Below are positions 8,424 to 15,411 of a stretch of DNA of 64,000 nucleotides, piece after piece. How positions within the stretch are numbered: the first letter of the stretch is position 1; each line of letters starts with the position of its first letter. The translations under genes were made by a program, and so were the position numbers. Below the pieces are notes generated by a model. The model did not search any database and was not told where the DNA came from. It saw nothing but the letters and a program-made list of their open reading frames with translations. The stretch comes from Aureimonas flava (GTDB lineage: Bacteria; Pseudomonadota; Alphaproteobacteria; Rhizobiales; Rhizobiaceae): contig NZ_QYRN01000004.1 of NCBI RefSeq assembly GCF_003583935.1, forward strand, positions 1 to 64,000. The letters are read 5' to 3'.

Positions 8424-8569
8424 ATGCTCCGTCCCCTTGGGAGAAGTTGTGCGCTAAGGACTATGGAGCCTTCGACTGACTAGCTCGGCGAGCATCCCCG
8501 GATGCCATATGCGTCCGCAGCGGAGTTGAGCCCTCGCCAACCCAGCGATAACGCACTCGCGCGGAAAAA

Positions 8570-8584
8570 GATGCATGATGTATT
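8570..8584 (+). promoter_or_regulatory. Putative XRE operator O3 (transposon end)
   Basis: Reads GATGCATGATGTATT, differing by one base from O2 at 1582-1596. It lies about 590 bp upstream of tnsA and 514 bp from the transposon terminus, so the XRE protein could act on the tns promoter region or on end architecture. Confidence 0.45.
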
Positions 8585-8841
8585 TTTTTAGGCTTGCTAC
8601 GGCTGTGTAAGACGACAAAAACAGGCGCTCCGTTGCACCTATCCTCATGAAGCGGATCCACAGGTGACTGCCTCTCAACGACCTGCTTCGGGCAGACCGA
8701 AGTAGACCAGGGGCCGGTCGAAGGTGGCAGAATTTGCAGCGCACTGGGGGGGGGGCCCCGTCGTTGCGACGGAGTTGCGGCTGGTTGGACGTCCGGTCAT
8801 CTCCGATCGAGGAGAGGTCTTGTTGATAGCGCACCGTCCAA

Positions 8842-9098
8842 TTTGGATCTGCGGCAAATCGCTGCTCTGCCGATCAATCAGGTCGATCGCGTTTCCGTTG
8901 GACGATGTCGGTAAAAATATAAGCCTTTACATACGCTTAGTCTGATAGTTCTCGGCGCAGTTTGCCGCAGATCCAAATTGGAACTGCGGCAAATGCATCT
9001 CAAGAAAGCGGATATTCCGCGTTGCCGCAGATCCAAGCCAGATTTGACGCAGATCCAAGTACTGCGGACATTTGACGCAGATCCAAGTACTGCGGACA
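8842..9098. repeat. Transposon right end: six TnsB-type binding repeats
   Basis: Six related motifs (consensus TTGGATCTGCGKCAAA, read inward) are visible. Those on the minus strand are 9071-9098, 9043-9070, 9022-9037 and 8961-8977. Those on the plus strand are 8842-8859 and 8978-8994 (variant GGAACTGCGG). The outer two are an exact tandem. Tn7-family ends carry several ~20-bp TnsB sites in this way. The 8842-8858 and 8961-8977 copies form a perfect 17-bp inverted pair flanking about 100 bp of AT-richer DNA. The mix of orientations is unusual for Tn7 ends. Confidence 0.75.
9043..9098 (-). repeat. Exact tandem 28-bp terminal repeat
   Basis: Positions 9043-9070 and 9071-9098 are identical 28-mers. 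Read inward, each begins TGTCCGCAGTAC and ends TGCGTCAAA. The outermost copy defines the terminus (TGT at 9098-9096). Head-to-tail abutting sites at the extreme end fit cooperative TnsB binding. The second copy also starts with TGT, so a 28-bp-shorter end might be usable. Confidence 0.75.
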
Positions 9099-9119
9099 CG
9101 TGCGGGGTTCGGAAGCGTT

Positions 9120-9196
9120 TGGTAGCAGTGGGCAGATTTGAACTGCCGACCTCCGGGTTATGAATCCGGCGCTCTCACCAACTGAGCTACACTGCC
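9120..9196 (-). tRNA. tRNA-Met (CAT anticodon)
   Basis: The minus strand from 9196 starts GGCAGTGTAGCTCAGTTGGT and folds as a full cloverleaf: acceptor GGCAGTG with CACTGCT, D arm GCTC...GAGC, anticodon loop TTCATAA, T arm with GTTCAAAT, and an encoded CCA at 9122-9120. The CAT anticodon can be initiator Met, elongator Met or Ile2. The sequence resembles elongator tRNA-Met of Rhizobiales, but a lysidine-modified Ile2 is not excluded. The Tn7-like end lies 21 bp beyond its 3' end. Confidence 0.93.
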
Positions 9197-9333
9197 AGGA
9201 CGGATGGTCGCGTTCGCCACATCCGAAGCGCCCGCCGTTGCGAAACGGCGGGTCGGGGGCGATATACGGACGCATCGGCGCGCCTGTCAAGACGGGACGG
9301 CGGCGCGCCCGAGCGTTTGCGGAACGGGGGCAC

Positions 9334-9909
9334 ATGCCGGGACTGCCGTATGGATTCTTCGAACAGGATGCCCTGTCGCTCGCCCGGGCGCTGATCGGAA
9401 CGGAGCTGCTGTTCCGAGGTGTCGGGGGGCGGATCGTGGAGACGGAAGCCTACCGCGCCGACGACGCGGCTTCGCATTCGTTCCGGGGGCCGACGCCGCG
9501 CAACCGCGCGATGTTCGGACCGGTGGGGCGGGCCTATGTCTACCGCTCCTACGGAATGCACTGGTGTTTCAACGTGGTTTGCGACGCGGCCGAGGCCGGG
9601 AGCGCCGTGCTGGTGCGCGCGCTGGAGCCGCTGGACGGCTTCGACGCCATGGCCGCGAGGCGCGGGACGCGCGATCCGCGGCTCCTGTGCGCCGGGCCGG
9701 GCCGGCTGACGCAGGCTCTCGGCATCGACGGCGAACAGGACGGCCTGCCGGTGGACACGCCGCCGTTCGAGCTGCGGCCGGCGGCGGCGCCGACCGCCGT
9801 GTCGGCGGGACCGCGCATCGGGATCACCAAGGCGGTGGACGCGCCGTGGCGGTTTTGCCTCGTCGGCTCGCGCTTCCTCAGCCGCCCGGCGCGCACCGCT
9901 CACGGATAG
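9334..9909 (+). CDS. DNA-3-methyladenine glycosylase (AAG/MPG family)
   Basis: A 191-residue base-excision-repair enzyme that removes alkylated purines such as 3-methyladenine and hypoxanthine. The family signature VETEAYRADDAASHSFRG includes the catalytic Glu (ETEAY). It is followed by NRAMFGPVGRAYVYRSYGMH, which packs against the flipped base, and GPGRLTQALGI. The start at 9334 gives the usual length and follows GGGGG. A longer in-frame opening runs back through the tRNA gene and is not credible. Monocistronic. Confidence 0.92.
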   Translation: MPGLPYGFFEQDALSLARALIGTELLFRGVGGRIVETEAYRADDAASHSFRGPTPRNRAMFGPVGRAYVYRSYGMHWCFNVVCDAAEAGSAVLVRALEPLDGFDAMAARRGTRDPRLLCAGPGRLTQALGIDGEQDGLPVDTPPFELRPAAAPTAVSAGPRIGITKAVDAPWRFCLVGSRFLSRPARTAHG

Positions 9910-9999
9910 GCGAAGGGCGGATTTCCGGCATGGACGCTGCGGCCGGGGCCCTGTAACCCATCGGTGTTCCATTCGACGCCAGCCGTCCAGCGAGTCCCC

Positions 10000-10956
10000 A
10001 TGTCGACGCGACCCAGCGCTTCCCATCCCCGCTCGGCGGCCCTTTGGGGCGTCGGGTTCATGCTGCTCGGCTGCTTCATGTTCTCGGTCAACGACGCCAT
10101 GGGAAAGTGGCTGGTGGGGACCTACTCGGTGGGGCAGGTCCTGCTCCTGCGCAGCATCTCGGCGCTCGCGATCCTCTTCTTCTTCCTGCGACGCGTGGAG
10201 CTGCGGAGCGTCCTGCGTCCGTCGCGTCCGGGGCTCCATTTCGCGCGCGCGGCCGGATCGGCGATGGAGACGGGCTTCTTCTACTGGGCGCTGAGCTACC
10301 TGCCGCTCGCCGCCGTGATGACCTTCTATCTCGCGGGGCCGATCTACGTCACCGCGCTGTCGGCGCTGATCCTGAAGGAGCGGGTCGGCTGGGTGCGCTG
10401 GAGCGCGGTGCTGGTCGGCTTCGGCGGCGTCCTCGTCGCGCTCGGGCCCAATCTCGCCAGCGCGGGATGGCCCGTCCTGATCGCGGTGGCCGGCAGCTTC
10501 TGCTACGCGCTGCTGATGATCTCGACGCGCATCCTGGCGGGGGCGGGCGAGACGACGCTGATCACCTGGCAGACGGTGATGGCGCTCCTGCTCGGCCTCG
10601 TGCTCGCGCCGGCGCAATGGGTGACGCCGTCGGCCTTCGACCTCGGGTTCCTGTTCCTGCTCGGCATCGTCGCGATGGCGGCCCACGCCGCGGTCAACCG
10701 CTCGCTGCTTCTGGCGCCGGCGTCCACCGTGGTGCCCTACCAATATACGCTGATCGTCTGGGCGCTCCTGTTCGGCTTCGTGTTCTTCGACGAGACGCCG
10801 CGCGCGGCGACGCTGGTCGGGGCGGTGGTCATCACCGCGTCGGGCGTCTTCATCTTCCTGCGCGAGCAGCGCCTCAAGGCGGCGGTGACGGCGACGGGCG
10901 CGGCGGGCACGGGCGGCGCACCGGACGACATCCAGATCCCGCCGTCGCGGGACTGA
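10000..10956 (+). CDS. DMT-superfamily (EamA) permease
   Basis: A 318-residue inner-membrane protein with about ten hydrophobic segments in two EamA halves. The first half starts at LWGVGFMLLGCFMFSVNDAM, and the second around WPVLIAVAGSFCYALLMIST. Typical short features include the acidic FFDETPRAATLVGA near the last helices. Substrate cannot be read from sequence; relatives export amino acids, nucleosides or other metabolites. The start at 10000 lacks a strong ribosome site, and the ATG at 10060 is an alternative. The tail after residue ~295 is Ala/Gly-rich and cytoplasmic. It is convergent with the next gene. Confidence 0.85.
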   Translation: MSTRPSASHPRSAALWGVGFMLLGCFMFSVNDAMGKWLVGTYSVGQVLLLRSISALAILFFFLRRVELRSVLRPSRPGLHFARAAGSAMETGFFYWALSYLPLAAVMTFYLAGPIYVTALSALILKERVGWVRWSAVLVGFGGVLVALGPNLASAGWPVLIAVAGSFCYALLMISTRILAGAGETTLITWQTVMALLLGLVLAPAQWVTPSAFDLGFLFLLGIVAMAAHAAVNRSLLLAPASTVVPYQYTLIVWALLFGFVFFDETPRAATLVGAVVITASGVFIFLREQRLKAAVTATGAAGTGGAPDDIQIPPSRD

Positions 10957-10972
10957 CCGGGCCGAACGAAAA

Positions 10973-11001
10973 CCGCCGGCCCGCATCGCGCGGACCGGCG
11001 G
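10973..11001. terminator. GC hairpin after the DMT permease
   Basis: CCGCCGG (10973-10979) pairs with CCGGCGG (10995-11001), with inner GCG/CGC pairing. It lies 17 bp past the permease stop. No T run follows, so it may act with Rho or only as an mRNA 3' stabiliser. Confidence 0.4.
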
Positions 11002-11055
11002 CAAGGAAGCGGAGACGAGGCCGGGCAGTCGGCCCCGCATCCGCATCCGCATCCA

Positions 11056-11086
11056 TCCTCCGGCGGCAGGACTCGATGCCGGAGGA
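11056..11086 (-). terminator. Hairpin downstream of the outer-membrane protein gene
   Basis: TCCTCCGGC (11056-11064) and GCCGGAGGA (11078-11086) form a perfect 9-bp stem with a 13-nt loop. It starts 13 bp beyond the stop of the minus-strand gene ending at 11099. Confidence 0.45.
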
Positions 11087-11098
11087 CGGACAGGCGGA

Positions 11099-12313
11099 TC
11101 AGTTGAAGCGGAACGAGGCCTTGGCCCAGATCGTGTGGAAATCGAAGTCGTCGTCGGACTTCGTGGTGAGGGTCGAACCGTTTCCGAGCGGCACCACCAG
11201 CTCGGCGTCCGTGGAGCCGAGGTTGGTGTAGAGATATTCCAGGCCGAGGATCAGGTTGTCGGTCACCGCGTAGTCGGTGCCCGCGCCCACCGCGTAGCCG
11301 ACGCGCGTGTCGTCGTCGCTGGCGGCAAGGCCGAAGGGCGTGTTGACGATCGTCGTCTCGATGTTGCCGAAGGCGACGCCGCCCGTGCCGTAGACCATGA
11401 ACCGGTCGAGGCCGACGCCGGCCTTGAGGCGCACCGTGGCGAGGTAGTCGAGTTCGCGCGACACGCCGATCGTGTCGACGCCGTTGGTGATGCCGGCGCT
11501 CTTGGTGATGTCGACATAGGACAGATCGCCCACCACGCCGACCACGAAGCCGCCGGTGCCGAGCGCGTAGTTGTAGCCGATGTGGCCGCCGCCCGCGAAG
11601 CTGTCGTCGTCCTCCGAGTAGGCGCGGTGGTTGGCGCCGAAGTCGTAGGCGTAGGTCTGGTCCGGGGTGCCGGCCGTGGCCGGCACGGCCGGCGAGCCGG
11701 GCGTTGCCGGAATGGTGGGCGTCCCGTCGGTCGCCGGGGTGCCGGGGGTGGAGGGCTGGTCCGGCGTGCCGGGGGTGCCGGGGGTTCCGGGCGATACCAC
11801 CACGTCGAACGTGCCGGCTGCGGCGAGCGAGCCGGTGTTTCCGCTCAGTGCATACGCCGCGGCGAGCTCCGCCTGCGTCAGAAACGTTCCCTGACCGTTG
11901 ATCGAGACCGCACAGGCGGCCGAGCCGGTGTTCGGGCTGCCGGCGACGCCGCACGCGTATTCGTAGGTCGCCACGACCGCCGGAGTGCCGGGCGTGCCCG
12001 GGGTGCCGGGAATGAAGGGCGTGCCCGGGGTGCCAGGGCTGGCGGGCGTGCCGGGAATTTCGGGCGTCGCGGGGATCGCGTCGCGGCCGGGCGTCGCCGG
12101 GATGCCGGGAACGAACACGAAGGACGAGGGCGCGTTGGGCGAGCCGCCGTTGAACGAGCCGCCGGCCTGGCCGCCGATGTAGAGGCCGGTCCACGAGAAG
12201 GCCGGCGCCATCACCATGGGGGGCTCGGGCGGCGGATAGTCGACGATGTCGGCGGCGAACGCGGGAAGCGCGACGGCGGTGGAGCCGAGAAGCGCGAGGA
12301 GGATGCGTGTCAT
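11099..12313 (-). CDS. Outer-membrane beta-barrel protein with proline-triplet (collagen-like) inserts
   Basis: A 404-residue protein with a signal peptide (MTRILLALLGSTAVALPAFA), then FSWTGLYIGGQAGGSF, typical of Omp25/OmpA-like 8-strand porin-family proteins of Rhizobiales. It ends in a classic strand, FHTIWAKASFRFN, with terminal aromatic and Asn. Unusually, residues 69-111 and 175-217 are low-complexity triplets with Pro at almost every third position (P-G-T, P-A-T). They flank a normal segment with two cysteines, C121 and C134. Both blocks fall in the first half of the barrel, so they probably extend surface loops. The start at 12313 has GGAG upstream. The 225 bp before it must hold the promoter. 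Confidence 0.82.
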   Translation of the reverse strand: MTRILLALLGSTAVALPAFAADIVDYPPPEPPMVMAPAFSWTGLYIGGQAGGSFNGGSPNAPSSFVFVPGIPATPGRDAIPATPEIPGTPASPGTPGTPFIPGTPGTPGTPAVVATYEYACGVAGSPNTGSAACAVSINGQGTFLTQAELAAAYALSGNTGSLAAAGTFDVVVSPGTPGTPGTPDQPSTPGTPATDGTPTIPATPGSPAVPATAGTPDQTYAYDFGANHRAYSEDDDSFAGGGHIGYNYALGTGGFVVGVVGDLSYVDITKSAGITNGVDTIGVSRELDYLATVRLKAGVGLDRFMVYGTGGVAFGNIETTIVNTPFGLAASDDDTRVGYAVGAGTDYAVTDNLILGLEYLYTNLGSTDAELVVPLGNGSTLTTKSDDDFDFHTIWAKASFRFN

Positions 12314-12538
12314 GGCCTTGAATCTCCAGCCGGTCTCTTTGCGTTGGGCGATCGCGGACGGTCGCCTTCGGAATGTCTTGCTCGGGCCCAACCTGCCGCC
12401 CGGCCGCGCCCCGCGGGGCCACGGTCTCGAGCGAAGGGCGCGTGTCGGCATTCGGCGCACCGGCTTGGGATGCGTCGTCTTGCGTGTGCGCGGGGAGGGG
12501 TGGGAGGCGACCGAAGCCGCCCCCCTTTCGTGCGAGGC

Positions 12539-13453
12539 TTAGTTGTCGCCACCGCCGGTCACGGCGCCGGCGATGTTGCCGGTCAGCGCGCCGGTGAGCG
12601 CCCCGCCGTCCAGGCCGACCGAGATCGACTGGTTGGCGAGCACGCCGACCGCCGTCGCCGTCTGGACGCCGGCCGCGATGTTCGACGCCACGTTGAGGTT
12701 GGCGGCGATCTGCGGGGCGACGTTCAGCGCGGTGTTGGCCGCGTAGACACCGGCCAGAGCACCGTCCGTGGAACCGTCGACGATGTTGTTGTTGATCGTG
12801 ACGTTCGGGTTGACGATCGACACGGAGGCGTATCGTGCCGCCGCGCTCGAGGCAGCGGTGCCGGCCGACGCGGCCGCCTGCGTGGCTTCGTCGGTGGCGT
12901 CGAAGGTACCGCCGACGACATCCAGCGTGCTCGTGTCGGCCAGAGCGGCAACGGTCGTGGTGGCGTTCTGGATGCCCTGGTTGGCGAGCACGCCGACTGC
13001 CGTGACCGTCTGGTCGCCGACATCGATGCCGCCCGCGATGGCCGCGACCAGATCGGCGATGCCGCTCGTGTCGATCACCACGGCCGCGGAGCCCGTGTTG
13101 GGGCTCAGCGCGAGGCCGAGCGCGGTGACGAGGCCGCCCAGGGCCGCATCCGCGCCCACGTCGAGCGGCAGCGCGACGTTGACGTTGGTGGCGAGCTGCG
13201 GCGCGACGTTGACGGCGGTGTTCAGGTAGATGCCGCCCACGCCGGCATTGTCAGGAAGCTGAGCGCCGATGCCGTTCAGCACGCCGATATCGAGGCCGTT
13301 CAGAGCCGCCACATCGACGCCGGTCAGAATGTCGCCGATGGCCACGCCGAGATCGCCGAGATCGATGCCGCCGACGACCTGCGCGTTGGCCGCGCCGGAG
13401 AGACCGAACACCACGGCGACGACGGAGGCGCTGCCCAGAAGAAGTCTTTTCAT
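12539..13453 (-). CDS. Exported repeat protein in the hfaD position of a holdfast-like locus
   Basis: A 304-residue secreted protein (signal MKRLLLGSASVVAVVFGLSG to ANAQ) made of Asn/Val/Ala-rich repeats. LNTAVNVAPQLATNVNVA recurs as ANTALNVAPQIAANLNVA, and TAVGVLANQGI recurs as TAVGVLANQSI. It has no cysteines in the mature part and no enzymatic motif, and looks like a surface adhesin or curlin-like subunit. It follows a CsgG/HfaB-like gene by 120 bp. The position and character match HfaD of the Caulobacter hfaA-hfaB-hfaD operon, but similarity is not clear enough for the name. The start at 13453 is preferred over 13459 because GGAG then has proper spacing. Confidence 0.7.
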   Translation of the reverse strand: MKRLLLGSASVVAVVFGLSGAANAQVVGGIDLGDLGVAIGDILTGVDVAALNGLDIGVLNGIGAQLPDNAGVGGIYLNTAVNVAPQLATNVNVALPLDVGADAALGGLVTALGLALSPNTGSAAVVIDTSGIADLVAAIAGGIDVGDQTVTAVGVLANQGIQNATTTVAALADTSTLDVVGGTFDATDEATQAAASAGTAASSAAARYASVSIVNPNVTINNNIVDGSTDGALAGVYAANTALNVAPQIAANLNVASNIAAGVQTATAVGVLANQSISVGLDGGALTGALTGNIAGAVTGGGDN

Positions 13454-13575
13454 TGCCATACTCCAGTTTTAAATGGAGCCGCCCACTCCCTGTTGGCGGC
13501 GTGGTTGTGTGGACAGGTCGTTTTCCTTGAGAGCCCTGTCCTTTCCGGCGGGACGTTGCAGCGTCCCGCCGAATC

Positions 13576-14655
13576 TCATTGCGCGAGAATGGCTTGCGCC
13601 TTCGCGTCCTTGGTGATGCCCGTGGTTCCCCCATCGCTGCCCGAATAGGGCTGGCTGGTGTCCTGCGACTGCCGCTGGTTGCCCGGCGGCTCCACGGTCG
13701 CGGCGGGCACCGGCTCGGCTTCGGACGCGGGCGCCACGGGCGCCGCGCGCGCCGTTCCGGCGGCCGGAACGCTGGAGGGAACCGTCACGTCGACGCCCGG
13801 CGGCGGCCCCTTCGGGCGCTCGTTGTAGGCCTCGATCGCCTCGGCGGTCTTGGTGTTGTCGATCCGGCCGTGCGCCCGGTCGATATAGGTGCGGCAATCG
13901 GCGTAGTTCTCGGGCTTCATGACCTGCGTCAGCAGCTCGAAGGTCGCGAGGTTCAGCATCTGCCGCAGGGCGAAGTGGATCGCCTCGCGCTCGCGCCCGC
14001 CGAAGTCCACCGAGGTCAGCTCGGAGCCGATGAAGCGGCCGATGCCGATGCCCGCCTCCGAGGAGAAGATCTGCTTCTGCAGCGGCACGTTGGCGACGAT
14101 GCGCCCCGTGGTCGCCTCGGTCATGGCGAGGTCCATGCCCACCAGGATGCGGTTCTGCCGGTAGCGCGCGCCCACTCCGCCGACCTCGACCTCGGCGCCC
14201 GAGCCGGGGATGAAGTCCAGCGAGTTGATCGACCCCGTGATGAAGAAGTTCGACGGGATCTGCCGGGTGATGTCGCGGACCTTCCACTCCGCCTCCGTGG
14301 TGGCGACGCGCGGATCGCGCCGGTTCACCACGGTCGCGCCCGCCTTGAACAGGGCGGACTGCATCATGTCGCCCGCGCCCTGCGTGATGAACTTGCCGAC
14401 GCCGCCGTCGGTGAAGCTTTCCTTGCCCGTCTGGTCGAGCACCGCGCCCACCGAGAAGATCAGGCGCGGCGAGATCTTGCCCTTGAGGCAGGTCAGCGCC
14501 TTGTCGAACGGCGTCACGATGTCCGAGATCGGCGGTCCCTGAACCAGCTTGGCGTCGCTGGTGGATCCGGCGACGCCCGGCGCGGCGGCACAACCCTGCA
14601 GCGCGGTCGCCGCGCCGACCAGGAGGGACAGGACCAGCTTGCGCACGTCGGTCAC
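13576..14655 (-). CDS. hfaB: CsgG/HfaB-family outer-membrane secretion/anchoring lipoprotein
   Basis: A 359-residue lipoprotein with lipobox ALQGC (C22). The CsgG core shows ISPRLIFSVGAVLDQTGKES, ITQGAGDMMQSALFKAGATV, NFFITGSINSLDF and MDLAMTEATTGRIVANVPLQ. CsgG-type proteins form oligomeric outer-membrane pores that export curli or anchor the holdfast (HfaB). The C-terminal ~100 residues are a Pro/Ala-rich extension without a fold I know. Start is GTG at 14655, overlapping the stop of the upstream gene (GTGA). The A-B-D order of the three genes supports hfaB rather than csgG. The specific holdfast role is inference. Confidence 0.8.
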   Translation of the reverse strand: MTDVRKLVLSLLVGAATALQGCAAAPGVAGSTSDAKLVQGPPISDIVTPFDKALTCLKGKISPRLIFSVGAVLDQTGKESFTDGGVGKFITQGAGDMMQSALFKAGATVVNRRDPRVATTEAEWKVRDITRQIPSNFFITGSINSLDFIPGSGAEVEVGGVGARYRQNRILVGMDLAMTEATTGRIVANVPLQKQIFSSEAGIGIGRFIGSELTSVDFGGREREAIHFALRQMLNLATFELLTQVMKPENYADCRTYIDRAHGRIDNTKTAEAIEAYNERPKGPPPGVDVTVPSSVPAAGTARAAPVAPASEAEPVPAATVEPPGNQRQSQDTSQPYSGSDGGTTGITKDAKAQAILAQ

Positions 14656-15098
14656 TTGCAGCCGCTGGCCGTCGGGCCGACGTCGATCGAGATGTTCGAA
14701 TCGACGCAGCCCGCGGTTGTGGCGAGGTTCCGCGTGTCGACGATGGCGCCACCGCTGTTCGTCAGGTCGATGTTGTTGGTGGCGGTGGAGACCACGCCGA
14801 TGGTGGTCTGCTGCTGGCCGATGTCGTTGACGGTGGAGCTGTTGCCCGAGTTGTTGTTCGAGTTGATGACGTTGTTGTTGACCGTCACCTTGCCGAGCGA
14901 TTCGTAGTAGCCCTCCTCGTTCTTGCGGATGAGGTCGGACTGGAGGAGGCGGAGGTTGCGGTCGGCGGTGGAGGCGAAGCCATAGGTACCGTTCCAGTCC
15001 GCCTGCGGGTTGAACGTGGCCTGCGCCGCGGCGATGCCGGGCATCCAGGGCACAAGCAGTGCGGTCCAGATGACCGCCCCACGAACCAGATGAACCAT
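14652..15098 (-). CDS. Small exported protein in the hfaA position (curlin-like)
   Basis: A 148-residue protein with a signal peptide (MVHLVRGAVIWTALLVPWMP to IAAAQ). An Asn/Thr/Ser-rich mature part follows: NNNVINSNNNSGNSSTVNDI, then ATNNIDLTNSGG. Such polar repeats resemble amyloid-forming curlin or HfaA-type subunits exported by CsgG-like pores. Two cysteines near the end (AGCVDSN, SGCK) could form a disulfide. The start at 15098 follows GGGGG; an ATG at 15122 is possible. It is translationally coupled to the hfaB-like gene. I recognise the setting more than the sequence. Confidence 0.65.
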   Translation of the reverse strand: MVHLVRGAVIWTALLVPWMPGIAAAQATFNPQADWNGTYGFASTADRNLRLLQSDLIRKNEEGYYESLGKVTVNNNVINSNNNSGNSSTVNDIGQQQTTIGVVSTATNNIDLTNSGGAIVDTRNLATTAGCVDSNISIDVGPTASGCK

Positions 15099-15411
15099 GC
15101 CGATACCCCCTGTCTCACGCATAGGCGCAACCAGGACGTGCGGCGTTGTCACGGTCGCGCGTCGTCTTGGTCGGTGGTGCCGGATCTGCCCCGAAACCAA
15201 TTGCCCCCGCGCCGAGATAGCCACGTGCAACCGAACGACTGCAACCTAAAAGTGCAATGTGGCGGCGGAGACGCAACCAGTGTTGCGATGGTGGCACAAC
15301 TTTGACGAGCGTCGGCGTGCGCGGAGGCCAGCGGACGGGAATCTTTCACCGTTTCGTCACCGCGATCGGGCCCGGCGCCCAGGATGGCCGACCGCCATCC
15401 GGAGCTTCCCC
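15099..15411. promoter_or_regulatory. Divergent promoter region, hfa-like operon / DUF2793 gene
   Basis: A 313-bp intergenic region with no gene visible. It contains several GCAACC words (around 15226-15285) and the small inverted pair GCAAC...GTTGC at 15271-15287, which could be binding sites. No clear -35/-10 pair is visible. Confidence 0.35.

Larger units (their letters stand above)
8133..8841. other. Non-coding interior of the transposon right end
   Basis: About 700 bp with no convincing gene. Open frames here lack ribosome sites and have implausible composition. It contains the inverted repeat GTCAAGT-N6-ACTTGAC at 8305-8324, the AT-rich palindrome ACGAAAAA-TTA-TTTTTCGT at 8405-8423, and a copy of the xre-type operator at 8570-8584. 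Lower GC and stacked palindromes suggest the promoter region of the tns operon. I see no CRISPR repeats or tracr-like element. Confidence 0.5.
1..9098. mobile_element. Tn7-like transposon, right side (other end outside window)
   Basis: A tnsA-tnsB-tnsC-tniQ operon, an adjacent XRE regulator and cargo genes lie inside a terminal region of repeated 16-28 bp motifs. The region ends at 9098 with ...ACA, so the element reads inward as TGTCCGCAGTACTTGG, as Tn7 ends do (TGT...ACA). The end is 21 bp from the 3' end of tRNA-Met, which fits site-specific insertion beside a tRNA gene directed by a TniQ/TnsD-type protein. I found no copy of the end repeats in 1-2050, so the left end is outside the window. 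The 5-bp target duplication would be 9099-9103 on this side. A nested IS3 element occupies 1-127. Confidence 0.75.

Noticed and set aside
8454-8834. 126-aa open frame on the minus strand in the transposon end
   Set aside because: No ribosome site, mixed composition, and it covers an operator-like palindrome. It looks like chance open frame in non-coding DNA.
8100-9098. Possible CRISPR array or guide-RNA region next to the Tn7-like genes
   Set aside because: The repeats are only 16-28 bp, are in mixed orientation, and two abut without spacers. The pattern is that of transposase-binding sites. No cas gene is present and TniQ is of the long TnsD type.
9160-9333. N-terminal extension of the glycosylase through the tRNA-Met gene
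   Set aside because: It would read through the antisense strand of a tRNA. The ATG at 9334 gives the normal family length.
11135-13648. 837-aa plus-strand open frame
   Set aside because: Antisense to the outer-membrane and hfa-like genes. The Val/Gly/Arg/His-rich sequence has no domain.
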